From Lentisphaerota bacterium (lineage in GTDB: Bacteria > Verrucomicrobiota > Kiritimatiellia > UBA8416 > JABMPJ01), in NCBI GenBank assembly GCA_013203785.1, contig JABMPJ010000130.1, forward strand, positions 1 to 32,130: 32,130 nt of DNA. The letters are read 5' to 3'. The translations under genes and the position numbers were made by a program. Positions 7,369 through 15,441 of the stretch are shown here, piece by piece. The notes under the pieces are model-generated. The model was not told where the DNA came from and made no database searches. It was given only the letters and a program-made list of their open reading frames with translations. The stretch's first letter is position 1; every line of letters begins with the position of its first letter.

Positions 7369-8157
7369 ATGAAACGACAGATCATCACGATCGACGAAGC
7401 GCTTTGCAACGGCTGCGGTGAGTGCATCAGCGGATGTGCCGAGGGCGCCCTACAACTGGTCGACGGCAAGGCCAAGCTGGTTAAGGAGCAGTTCTGCGAC
7501 GGGTTTGGCGACTGCATTGGCACCTGCCCAACCGGTGCCCTGAAGATTGAGGAGCGCGATTCCGAGGTCTTTGATGCCGAAGCGACCAAGATCAACCTAC
7601 TCGTGACACAGGGCCCCGAGGCCGTGGCACGCATGGAGGAGGCCGAGAGAGTGCATAGCGCCACACAGGCCTCCACGCCCCCACCTCGCCAGGGCGGTTG
7701 CCCCGGCTCCATGGCGCGCTTCACCGAGACGCCTTCCACCGCCGCACCCTCGGCCACATCCGCCGATCTGCCCGGCCACGTTATGGCCTCAGATCTGCAG
7801 CAATGGCCCGTCCAGCTCCATCTCGTGCAACCGGGCGCTCCGTTCTTCAAGAACCGTGAGTTGGTCGTACTGAGCACCTGCTCCCCCATTGCCTCAGCCG
7901 ATGTGCACTGGCGCTACATTCGCGGGCGCGGCGTTGTGGTGGCCTGTCCCAAGCTCGACAAGACGGAGCCCTATGCCGAAAAGCTCGCGGGTATCCTACG
8001 GGACGAAACGATCCCCAAGGTGATTGTCCTACGAATGGAAGTGCCCTGTTGCGGCGGATTGACTCGTACCGTGCAACAGGCCGTGGCCCAGTCTGGGCGC
8101 ACGGACCTGGTATTTGAAGAGGTCATCGTAGGTGTCGACGGGACCATACGCGGATAG
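7369..8157 (+). CDS. 4Fe-4S ferredoxin-type protein with C-terminal CCGG domain
   Basis: A 262-residue protein. The N-terminus has a full 4Fe-4S motif (C13, C16, C19, C23) and a second motif C43, C49, C53 in which the expected second cysteine is Phe46. I recall the same substitution in other members, so it is a family trait. A low-complexity Pro/Ala linker with a GGCPGS cysteine (C111) follows. The C-terminal domain has cysteines at 171 (STCSP), 193 (ACPKLD) and 227-228 (PCCGG), typical of a widespread but uncharacterised ferredoxin family of anaerobes. The start at 7369 has GGGGAG 8 bp upstream. It probably handles electrons or low-potential redox chemistry; the partner is not known. Confidence 0.8.
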   Translation: MKRQIITIDEALCNGCGECISGCAEGALQLVDGKAKLVKEQFCDGFGDCIGTCPTGALKIEERDSEVFDAEATKINLLVTQGPEAVARMEEAERVHSATQASTPPPRQGGCPGSMARFTETPSTAAPSATSADLPGHVMASDLQQWPVQLHLVQPGAPFFKNRELVVLSTCSPIASADVHWRYIRGRGVVVACPKLDKTEPYAEKLAGILRDETIPKVIVLRMEVPCCGGLTRTVQQAVAQSGRTDLVFEEVIVGVDGTIRG

Positions 8158-8221
8158 GGAAAGCTTGTTTTTGACACGCACGCACTCCATACTATCTAAG
8201 TTGGAGAGGGAGGGGTGTCCG

Positions 8222-8590
8222 ATGCGTTTGACTATGCTCAAATTGGTTAAAATCCTGCGCGTGGAGATGGAGGATCTTAAGACGGACATTGAGCTGCTCG
8301 TTGAGGAACACCAGCGCAGATTCCAATCGCACATCGAGAGCGGACGTGTCTGTCGTGAGAATGTGGCAACGCTCCAGAACGAGGAGTTTGGCGTCCGTCA
8401 TTTCATCGACATTCTTGACGCCATTGATGTCGACAATTTCGACAATCTGGACCACCTCGTGGCCACGATCCGCCGCCGTTTCAGGAAGATCATTGAGGAG
8501 CGAGAGCTGGCACAGGCGAGCATGGTGCTGGCCGAACGCAGGTTGGCCAAGGTTGAGCGTTATGTGACAGACTCCGGGTCCAACGCATAG
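8222..8590 (+). CDS. Small helical (coiled-coil) protein of unknown function
   Basis: The 122-residue product from ATG 8222 is preceded by GGGAGGGG. The sequence is almost entirely charged and helical, with heptad-like Leu/Ile spacing in residues 5-35 and 85-115 and a single cysteine (C44). No signal peptide, membrane segment or known domain is visible. It sits 64 bp after the ferredoxin-like gene and 16 bp before the deoxyhypusine-synthase-like gene, so it is probably part of the same transcript and may be an accessory or scaffold subunit. I do not recognise the family. Confidence 0.65.
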   Translation: MRLTMLKLVKILRVEMEDLKTDIELLVEEHQRRFQSHIESGRVCRENVATLQNEEFGVRHFIDILDAIDVDNFDNLDHLVATIRRRFRKIIEERELAQASMVLAERRLAKVERYVTDSGSNA

Positions 8591-8606
8591 ACAGGAGCTT
8601 CACCAC

Positions 8607-9710
8607 ATGGCCTATCCCGAATTTGACCGACACGAGCTGCGAATATTCTCGCTTTCCGAGCGCAGCAATAGAGTGGAGATTGAGCGCGACCATGTCGCGC
8701 CTTCCTCCATCGGCAACCCGCTCTCCTCCACGGCCCAAGTCGTGCTGGACGAGACCGTAGCCCGAATCAGACGGGCCCGCGCCGCCGACCGCCCGGTGGT
8801 TCTGGTGTTCGGCGCGCACACGATCAAAAACGGGCTCGGCCCGGTTCTGATCCACCTCATGCGACAGGGCTGGGTAACCCACTTGGCCACCAACGGGGCA
8901 GGCGTCATTCACGACTGGGAATTGGCCTATCAAGGTCAGACCAGCGAAGACGTCGAGACCCACGTCCAGGCCGGCCGTTTCGGTATCTGGGAAGAAACCG
9001 GGCGGTTCATCAACCTGGCCCTGCGCATAGGCGCGTGGGAGGGGCGTGGCTACGGGGAGTCGGTCGGGGCCTTGATCCACAACGATGGCCTGCTGATACC
9101 CGAAGCCAAGGCCCTGTGCGCCGCCGCCGCCGATGCCGCGCGGGACCCAGAGCACGCCGCCGCCGCGGCCGACCTGCTCGGTGCCATCCAAGACTTCGGG
9201 CTACCCCCCGGTCGACTAACGGTGGAGCACCCTTACAAGGCCTACAGCGCTCAAGCGGTGGCCTTCCAGCTCGGGATTCCCTTCACGAGCCATCCCATGT
9301 TTGGCCACGACATCATCTACAACCACCCCATGAACCACGGTCCGGCGATCGGGCGTACCGCCCAGCACGACTACCTTCGTTTTGCCGAATCGATCAGCCG
9401 CATCGACGGGGGTGTCTATCTCTCGGTGGGCTCGGCCGTCATGTCGCCCATGATCTTTGAAAAATCCCTCGCGATGTCTCAGAATATGGCCATGCAGCGC
9501 GGCGAGCACATCGACAACCACTTCATCGCGGTGGTGGATCTGGCACCGTCCAGCTGGGACTGGAAGACACAGGGCGAACCACCGATGGACAACCCCGCCT
9601 ACTACCTGCGATATTGCAAGACGTTCAACAGAATGGGAGGCACCATGCGGTACGCCTCCGCGGACAACCGGGATTTTCTGCTCTCGCTGAGCAGGGAGCT
9701 GGATCATTAA
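8607..9710 (+). CDS. Conserved protein with deoxyhypusine-synthase-like fold pattern, function unknown
   Basis: A 367-residue cytoplasmic protein of a conserved family I have seen described only as hypothetical. Early strands read VVLVFGAHTIKNGLGP and then THLATNGAGVIHDWE, followed by TSEDV and EETGRFINLAL. This resembles the Rossmann-like NAD-binding arrangement of deoxyhypusine synthase. The later blocks HPMFGHDIIYNHP and GGVYLSVGSAVMSP fit the same family. Eukaryote-type hypusination is not expected in this organism, so a true DHS role is unlikely. Start 8607 follows the small helical gene by 16 bp with AGGAG upstream. The next gene starts 16 bp later and encodes a nucleoside-deoxyribosyltransferase-like protein, which hints at nucleotide, sugar or cofactor chemistry. 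Confidence 0.65.
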   Translation: MAYPEFDRHELRIFSLSERSNRVEIERDHVAPSSIGNPLSSTAQVVLDETVARIRRARAADRPVVLVFGAHTIKNGLGPVLIHLMRQGWVTHLATNGAGVIHDWELAYQGQTSEDVETHVQAGRFGIWEETGRFINLALRIGAWEGRGYGESVGALIHNDGLLIPEAKALCAAAADAARDPEHAAAAADLLGAIQDFGLPPGRLTVEHPYKAYSAQAVAFQLGIPFTSHPMFGHDIIYNHPMNHGPAIGRTAQHDYLRFAESISRIDGGVYLSVGSAVMSPMIFEKSLAMSQNMAMQRGEHIDNHFIAVVDLAPSSWDWKTQGEPPMDNPAYYLRYCKTFNRMGGTMRYASADNRDFLLSLSRELDH

Positions 9711-9726
9711 GAAGAGGAAGCAAACC

Positions 9727-10149
9727 GTGAATCGAGAACTAAGAAAGATCTATCTGTGTGGACCCATCATGGATGAAGCCGAGGGCACAGCCCGCGAATG
9801 GCGCCAGATCGCTCACGAGGGACTGGGCCGTCGATTCCTGATGCTGGATCCCATGCGCCGCAATTTTAAGGACCGCGAAGTAGACAGCGCCAACGAGATT
9901 GTTGAGTTCGACCTGCAGGATGTGCGTGACGCGGATATCATTCTGGTGAACTACAATAAGGCGTCGATCGGCACCTCCATGGAGGTCTTCTATGCCGCGC
10001 ACGACCTGGGCAAATTCGTGGTCGGTTTCAGCCCCTTCGAATTTAAGGAGTGCAACCCCTGGATGGTTAAATTCTGCACCAAGATCCTCCCCTCGCTCGA
10101 AGAGGCCATCGCCTACATCAGCGAACACTTTGTTCAGCAAGCGTACTAG
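9727..10149 (+). CDS. Nucleoside 2-deoxyribosyltransferase-like protein
   Basis: A 140-residue protein starting at GTG 9727, with GAGGAAG about 7 bp upstream. It shows the family signature: YLCGPI at 9-14, a DLQDVRDADIILVN block at 62-75, and GTSMEVFYA at 82-90 with E86 as the likely catalytic nucleophile. Family enzymes cleave or transfer the N-glycosidic bond of (deoxy)nucleosides or nucleotides. The length is close to the usual ~150 residues. It ends the five-gene plus-strand run. The substrate cannot be read from the sequence; a nucleotide or NAD-related N-glycoside hydrolase is an alternative. Confidence 0.7.
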   Translation: MNRELRKIYLCGPIMDEAEGTAREWRQIAHEGLGRRFLMLDPMRRNFKDREVDSANEIVEFDLQDVRDADIILVNYNKASIGTSMEVFYAAHDLGKFVVGFSPFEFKECNPWMVKFCTKILPSLEEAIAYISEHFVQQAY

Positions 10150-10227
10150 ATCTCATCCGAAACGGGTGGGTTGGACACCTCCTGAACCGCGTACCGCGTG
10201 AGGCGGCGCACGGAGAAGGGAGGCCTA

Positions 10228-12126
10228 TTATTCATTCCGCGCCACCAGCACTACGCCGCGCAACAGACTCTCCACCGTGGCCGGATCAAGCACGAATATG
10301 ACGTCCTGCCCCTGCACCATGGCAAAACGCCCGGAGGTACCTGCCGTTGCCCCCACCAGGATGATCTTCTGAATGGCCTCCCCGCCGGTCAGGCCCAGCG
10401 TCAACGAGGTCTGGGGCGCATCCAACCCGTAAGGAGTCAAGCCAGGGGGATGCTGGGCCTCCACGCGCTCGGCCCGCAGGTTGGATACACGGAAAAGCAC
10501 ATCAGAAAGGGCTGCGGCATCAACCAAGCCTCCCTCTGGTTGAAGGGCCCGCCAATGGCCCTCCGCGTCACACTCAAGGATCTGCTCCACATCACCACGC
10601 TGCACTCGAATTCGGCAGACCCGTTCCGGCGGAACAGCCAAGACACTGCGATCAAAGAAAGAGAGTGGCATGGCCGTCATGGCGGACAAGGCGGCGAGCG
10701 CCTCACGCCGTACCAGGAAGCGCCCAGGTCGCTGCGCGCACTGCACCAGCAGCATGTCGGGGTCATCACTGTCGGCCGCAACGAGCTCGCACCGTCCGGC
10801 AACGGTGTCTCCGCTTGATTTGATTTCCCCCCCTCCCTCAGGGGCCGTCGCCGCCGCCGCGGGAGGATAGGAGCTGTCGAGCGTCACGCGCAAGACCAAT
10901 CTCTCATCCGCCACGGTGGTCGCGTTGGTGGCAGACGCATCCACAAACGACTGGATACGAGCCTCCGTGAGTCGGCGCAGCACAGCCGTTACAGTTTGTG
11001 AATCGGCCGGCCACTGAATCGGCTCCAAGATCGACCACCCACCCCTACCCGTCCGTCCCAGGGCTAGCTTCAGATCACCATGTTGCACGGCCACATAGCG
11101 CAGGTCGTGCGGATCCATCCGGACCAAGGCGCGGCTACGCAGGTTGTCCACGGGTAGCTCGAACTGCGCGAGCAGCGCCCCATCCAACGTGACAATAGCG
11201 CCCTCATCCGTGAACGAGGCATAGACCGCGCCCGTCTCTGCATCGGCCACCTTGCCGAAGACGAGCTCCCGGCCCACGTCATCGCCCGCCTCCCAGAGCC
11301 GCACCCGCGCTGGTGCTGTATCGGCCGCCAAACCGTACGATTCTACGGGTACGGCAGGCGGGACTGAAGCCACTCGCTCTTGAACCGTCGTGGGGGGGTC
11401 CCATATGAAGCGCTCGATACGGGCCGCATAGAGTGACTCAAGCAGGGAGGCGATCACGCCGCCCGCAGCGGGCTCACGTACGGGCTGCTGCATCACCCAA
11501 CCCGCCCCCCCCCGCAGGAGCTGAACAAAGCCACCACCGGGCCTCTCAATTTCAAGACGCGTGACACGGGCGGCCTGGCCATGCAAAAGGGAGAGATCAC
11601 GCATGGCCTCGATCGATTCCGGCAACGCCGCACGTAAGGAGGCATCCACGAGCAGCACACTCGACTCCCCATCAAAACGGACGTACATCCGTTTACCCAG
11701 GCGCGCGTCGTTCCCAATCAACAGCCGACGCGATCCCAACGGGGTGCGATAGCGCACGGCCGTGTGTGGCACATCAAGACCATAGTCTCCCAAACTGAGA
11801 CCACGGTGCTCGCGCTGTTCGCGCGTGATAGTCTCGTGGCAGATCAAGGCCTCGGAGGAAGCAAGAATATGTCCGATGCGCGCCTCATCAGCACGACCCT
11901 CCACGGGATGCACCATCCACCACTCATCGCCCCGACGCACGAGCTCCATCTCATACGTCCCGTTCAGCATGGTCAGTGCTTCGACGTTCATCAGGTCGCC
12001 GTCCAGGACCCGTCCCGACTGGGCAAGCCGTTCAGCGGCGGGGTCGGCGCCGCGTTGCATCACCCACAGCCCAGCCCCAAGGATACAGACAACGATCAGG
12101 AGGCGCAGTGTGGTTCGGTAGTTCAT
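10228..12126 (-). CDS. DUF4340 domain-containing protein of a Gld-type ABC cassette
   Basis: A 632-residue protein with an N-terminal transmembrane helix (about 6-23) and a long exported part. It begins with the DUF4340 pattern: GRVLDGD near the start, followed by strand-rich repeats such as RRGDEWWMVHPV. Three similar modules recur along the chain. The start at ATG 12126 forms an ATGA overlap with the GldG-like stop; a GTG five codons earlier is possible but less likely. It is the last gene of the ATPase-permease-GldG-DUF4340 cassette and is probably an envelope accessory subunit. DUF4340 has no settled biochemical role. Confidence 0.8.
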   Translation of the reverse strand: MNYRTTLRLLIVVCILGAGLWVMQRGADPAAERLAQSGRVLDGDLMNVEALTMLNGTYEMELVRRGDEWWMVHPVEGRADEARIGHILASSEALICHETITREQREHRGLSLGDYGLDVPHTAVRYRTPLGSRRLLIGNDARLGKRMYVRFDGESSVLLVDASLRAALPESIEAMRDLSLLHGQAARVTRLEIERPGGGFVQLLRGGAGWVMQQPVREPAAGGVIASLLESLYAARIERFIWDPPTTVQERVASVPPAVPVESYGLAADTAPARVRLWEAGDDVGRELVFGKVADAETGAVYASFTDEGAIVTLDGALLAQFELPVDNLRSRALVRMDPHDLRYVAVQHGDLKLALGRTGRGGWSILEPIQWPADSQTVTAVLRRLTEARIQSFVDASATNATTVADERLVLRVTLDSSYPPAAAATAPEGGGEIKSSGDTVAGRCELVAADSDDPDMLLVQCAQRPGRFLVRREALAALSAMTAMPLSFFDRSVLAVPPERVCRIRVQRGDVEQILECDAEGHWRALQPEGGLVDAAALSDVLFRVSNLRAERVEAQHPPGLTPYGLDAPQTSLTLGLTGGEAIQKIILVGATAGTSGRFAMVQGQDVIFVLDPATVESLLRGVVLVARNE

Positions 12127-13622
12127 CGCCGCCGCTTCCACCAGATCAATCCGCCCGTCAACGCGACCAGCCCCGGCACGCCCACGACGGATAGGAGAAA
12201 GAGCAGCTGCACCAGGTGGCGATCCAAACCAAGTTCCACACGCTGTGGGTCACGCGCCGAGATGGCCATCAGCTCCTCGCGCTCAAGCAGCCAGTTCACA
12301 CTACTCATAAAGAAGTCAATGTTACCGCCCACGCCAGCCTTGAGCGACCCGTTGGAGACGAAATAGGAGTCGCCGATGACGACAAGTCGGGTCGGCTTAA
12401 TCTCAACGTCAAGACCGGCCACCGTGCCTCGCTCAACGGCCAGAGCCAACGGAACCGGTCCGCGCTGGTCGGCCGCCTCGTCAAAATGGGGTGGCCGCGT
12501 TTCAGGGTCGGCCTCGGCCCACCCTTTCTCCGAATTGCTGGCCAGGATCGTGACGGTTGGCCGGTCAACCTGGTGGGCTCCCCCGTTGAGGGCGGCCACG
12601 GGTTGGAGCATCCGCGGCAGATAGAACATGGTCTGCACATTGCGCAGATTACGTGTAATGGGATGATCACCATAGTTCGAAACCACCAGCTCGCGCCCGG
12701 TCAGCGTCATACCCACGACGACCTCCTCGGCCACCCTCACGCCCCAGCGCTCCAGAAGCCCGTCCAACCCGCTGCGTGAGTAGGGATCCAAGAGAAAAAG
12801 CGCCCGGCCATTGCGATTGAGATAATCCGCCACTAGCTCGACCTCCTCGCGAGACAACTGCTTGGAGGGACCCGCCACCACGAGCACGTCACAGTCAGCC
12901 GGAATACCCCCAACCGCAGCGGGGATCAAGCTGCGCACCTCGAGGTTGTCCCGGCGCAGGGCCCGGGCAGCGGCCGAAAAGCCCGCCGCGGGACTGTAAT
13001 CAGAAATGCCACGCTCACCATGGCCAGCCAAAAAATAAATCACGGGCTTCTCGGGCTGCACCACGGCGTGGATGGCCGATGAGAAGGCCTGTTCACCGTG
13101 GAAGCTCACCAACTCCTTGACGATGTGGCCCTGTTCCACGCGGGTCTCGTAGGTCACAATATCGCTGAGTTCCACATACTGACGGCGGCCCTCACAATCG
13201 AAGACCACCACATTGGGATCCTCAACATCATAATCCGACGCCAATGCCCGCACGCGCGAAAGATCGCGATCCGGATCGACGAACTCCACGTTCAAAGCGA
13301 GCGCCTGGCTCCGTGATGCAGCGTATTCATACTCCTTGAGGAGGGCCTTGACGTCCTCGAAATGCCGCTGCCCATGTTGAAAGAAGACGACCACCTGTAC
13401 CTGGCCCTTCAGTGAGAGCAAGAGCTGTTGCGACTTATCGGAGAGCTGGTAGTAGCGCTGGCGACTGATGTCCCAGCGCGCATAGTGGCGCGAGGCCATA
13501 ACGTCCACGATCAGAACCGCGGCCGTAGCGAGAATCAACGAAAGTATCACGTTCAGCCCGGTCGCCACACGTCGACCGCGGTTTTTCCAAATACTCCGGT
13601 TGCCCTGTCTGCGGTCTGCCAT
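12123..13622 (-). CDS. GldG-like ABC-transport auxiliary protein
   Basis: A 499-residue protein with a transmembrane helix at about 22-45, then the typical RWDISRQRYYQLSDKSQ segment, a GldG/ABC_transp_aux ectodomain and a C-terminal transmembrane helix near residues 468-492 followed by WWKRRR. In Bacteroidetes GldG works with GldA and GldF in gliding motility. In other phyla the same trio is common without gliding, and the transported substrate is unknown. ATG 13622 is chosen over a GTG at 13637 because GGAGATAG lies at a good distance. It is 5 bp from the permease stop. Confidence 0.82.
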   Translation of the reverse strand: MADRRQGNRSIWKNRGRRVATGLNVILSLILATAAVLIVDVMASRHYARWDISRQRYYQLSDKSQQLLLSLKGQVQVVVFFQHGQRHFEDVKALLKEYEYAASRSQALALNVEFVDPDRDLSRVRALASDYDVEDPNVVVFDCEGRRQYVELSDIVTYETRVEQGHIVKELVSFHGEQAFSSAIHAVVQPEKPVIYFLAGHGERGISDYSPAAGFSAAARALRRDNLEVRSLIPAAVGGIPADCDVLVVAGPSKQLSREEVELVADYLNRNGRALFLLDPYSRSGLDGLLERWGVRVAEEVVVGMTLTGRELVVSNYGDHPITRNLRNVQTMFYLPRMLQPVAALNGGAHQVDRPTVTILASNSEKGWAEADPETRPPHFDEAADQRGPVPLALAVERGTVAGLDVEIKPTRLVVIGDSYFVSNGSLKAGVGGNIDFFMSSVNWLLEREELMAISARDPQRVELGLDRHLVQLLFLLSVVGVPGLVALTGGLIWWKRRR

Positions 13623-13627
13623 AGCTG

Positions 13628-14362
13628 CTATCTCCACCGCCGCGATTCAAGCACGCGCACGGCTGCAAAAAGGGACAGTGCCGATCCTGCGACGTACAAT
13701 ACCAGCGGGCGTGTATCCACGATGCCGCGTGAGAAATCCCGAATGTGGTCAGTGACGGTCACATACGTGGCCGTGATCCCGCCCCCGGAAATCAGTGTAA
13801 CGATCCAACCAAACAGCAGGACACACCATACGGCGCAGAAACAGCAGATCGCGGCTATAATCTGGTTGCGCGTCAGAAGCGAAACCAGCAGGCCTACGGC
13901 CACGAGGAGTGATGAGACCATCACAAGGATCAACCCACCGCTCAACAGGGCCCCCCCATCAATATCGGAGAGTTGCAGGACGGGACTGACCACCACCAGA
14001 AGCAGCAGGGTCAATACGACAGGGAAGGTCACCAGCAACAGGAACGAGAGCGCGCCAGCGTATTTACCAAGCACAATCTGAGTCTCGGTGACGGGTACCG
14101 TCATGAGCGTCTCGAGCGTGCCAGAGCGCTTTTCCTCCGCAAAGAGACGCATGCAGACCACCGTCACGAGGATGGTTAGCCAGACGACGATAGCCTCACA
14201 GAGCGAAACCGTCAGCGGCTGATCCACGACCGGATTCTGCACCACCTCGAGGACAAAGGTGGCCGAGGTTACAGCCAGGAAAACCACCATCAGCACATAG
14301 GCCACCGGCGACAGAAAACAGGCCGCCAGCTCGCGCGCCCACAGCGTCAGAAAATTCCTCAT
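13628..14362 (-). CDS. ABC-2-type permease, GldF-like
   Basis: A 244-residue integral membrane protein with about six hydrophobic helices. RLFAEEKRSGTLETLMTVPV is the ABC-2 permease signature found between the second and third helices. It is half-size and must dimerise around the ATPase dimer. The start overlaps the ATPase stop by ATGA, so translation is coupled. It forms the channel part of the Gld-type exporter. The substrate is unknown. Confidence 0.88.
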   Translation of the reverse strand: MRNFLTLWARELAACFLSPVAYVLMVVFLAVTSATFVLEVVQNPVVDQPLTVSLCEAIVVWLTILVTVVCMRLFAEEKRSGTLETLMTVPVTETQIVLGKYAGALSFLLLVTFPVVLTLLLLVVVSPVLQLSDIDGGALLSGGLILVMVSSLLVAVGLLVSLLTRNQIIAAICCFCAVWCVLLFGWIVTLISGGGITATYVTVTDHIRDFSRGIVDTRPLVLYVAGSALSLFAAVRVLESRRWR

Positions 14363-15333
14363 GACGCCATACCCCCATTGAGCGGCAGCCCATTGCCAGT
14401 GTCCTCGGCAGTCACCTCAGCAAAGACATCCTCCAGATTGCGGCGCTCTTCGCGCAGTTCCCGCAGGGTCCATCCATTGGCGGCCACCACGCGGAAGACA
14501 TCCTCGCAGATGTCGCTGTTCTTCTGGCTCTCGCAGGTGCACAGCAACCACTCGCCCTGCGGCTCACAGCTGACATTCACGACGGCCGGTACGGCGGTCA
14601 GCAGGCGCTGCACGTTCTCGGGCGTCCCCCCCCGCAACACGGCTACGACGCGCCGGTTGCCACGCAGCAACCCAACCAGCTTGCCGGGTGAGTCCGACGC
14701 GACAATCTGGCCCCGGTTGATAATGAGCACCCGGTTACAGACCATCTCGACCTCGTGAAGGATGTGACTGGCCAACAGCACCGTGTGGCGGTCACCCAAA
14801 CTCCGAATCAGGTTCCGGATCTGGCGGATCTGGTTGGGGTCGAGTCCTACGGTCGGCTCATCCAGGATCAACAACTCAGGCTCGGCCAACAGGCTGTCGG
14901 CCAACCCGACGCGCTGCCGAAATCCACGCGACAGACTGCCGATGATCTGGCGGTGCACATCGGTCAGTCCGCCGTCTTCCAGGACCGCACTGACGCGGCT
15001 GCGCAGGCGAGCACCGCCGAGCCCCTTGAGGCGACCGCGGAAGCGGAGATACTCGCACACACGCATATCGGTGTAGAGAGGAACATTCTCCGGGAGATAG
15101 CCAATCCGGCGCCGCACCTCCAGTGAGTGGCTGAAGACGTCAAATCCGGCGACCTTTACGCTGCCACCGGTGGCGGGCAGGAATCCGGCAAGGATCTGCA
15201 TGGTCGTCGTCTTGCCCGCGCCATTGGGGCCCAGGAATCCAACGATTTCACGAGGTTTGACGTCAAAACTGATATCATCGACAGCGGCTTTGCCGTGGTA
15301 GCGCTTGGTCAGGTTTTGAACTTCAACAATCAT
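14359..15333 (-). CDS. ABC transporter ATP-binding protein, GldA-like
   Basis: A 324-residue ATPase. Walker A GPNGAGKTT is at 35-43, the ABC signature in LSRGFRQRV at 134-142, Walker B LLILDEP at 154-160 with catalytic E159, and the H-switch at H190. The Q-loop region reads YLPENVPLY, as in GldA/CcmA-like exporters. A ~100-residue C-terminal extension after the ATPase core is typical of ABC-2 exporters. The start is ATG 15333, about 30 nt after the predicted transcription start. An upstream in-frame extension to 15399 would lie before the promoter and is rejected. It leads the four-gene cassette. Confidence 0.9.
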   Translation of the reverse strand: MIVEVQNLTKRYHGKAAVDDISFDVKPREIVGFLGPNGAGKTTTMQILAGFLPATGGSVKVAGFDVFSHSLEVRRRIGYLPENVPLYTDMRVCEYLRFRGRLKGLGGARLRSRVSAVLEDGGLTDVHRQIIGSLSRGFRQRVGLADSLLAEPELLILDEPTVGLDPNQIRQIRNLIRSLGDRHTVLLASHILHEVEMVCNRVLIINRGQIVASDSPGKLVGLLRGNRRVVAVLRGGTPENVQRLLTAVPAVVNVSCEPQGEWLLCTCESQKNSDICEDVFRVVAANGWTLRELREERRNLEDVFAEVTAEDTGNGLPLNGGMAS

Positions 15334-15369
15334 AATGCGCCACGTGTTGACTCTTCTGGATGAGGCCGT

Positions 15370-15399
15370 ATTATGATGATCGCTGTGGGGCGACGTCAA
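15370..15399 (-). promoter_or_regulatory. Promoter of the ABC (GldAFG-DUF4340) operon
   Basis: On the minus strand, TTGACG (15394-15399) and CATAAT (15370-15375) are spaced by 18 bp, each one mismatch from consensus. Transcription would start near 15363 and give a ~30-nt leader. This also fixes the ATPase start at 15333. Confidence 0.55.
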
Positions 15400-15441
15400 G
15401 GGCGTAGGCCGGATGTCGGAAATCAGAGATCAGAGGTCGGC

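Noticed and set aside
7495..7540. Missing cysteine in the second ferredoxin motif as an anomaly
   Set aside because: The CDGxGxCxGxCP form with a hydrophobic residue in place of Cys is, as I recall, shared by the whole family.
10150..10227. Short GC repeats between the convergent NDT-like and DUF4340 genes as a terminator
   Set aside because: Only a 4-bp stem (CCGC/GCGG) without a T-run is present; this is too weak to call.
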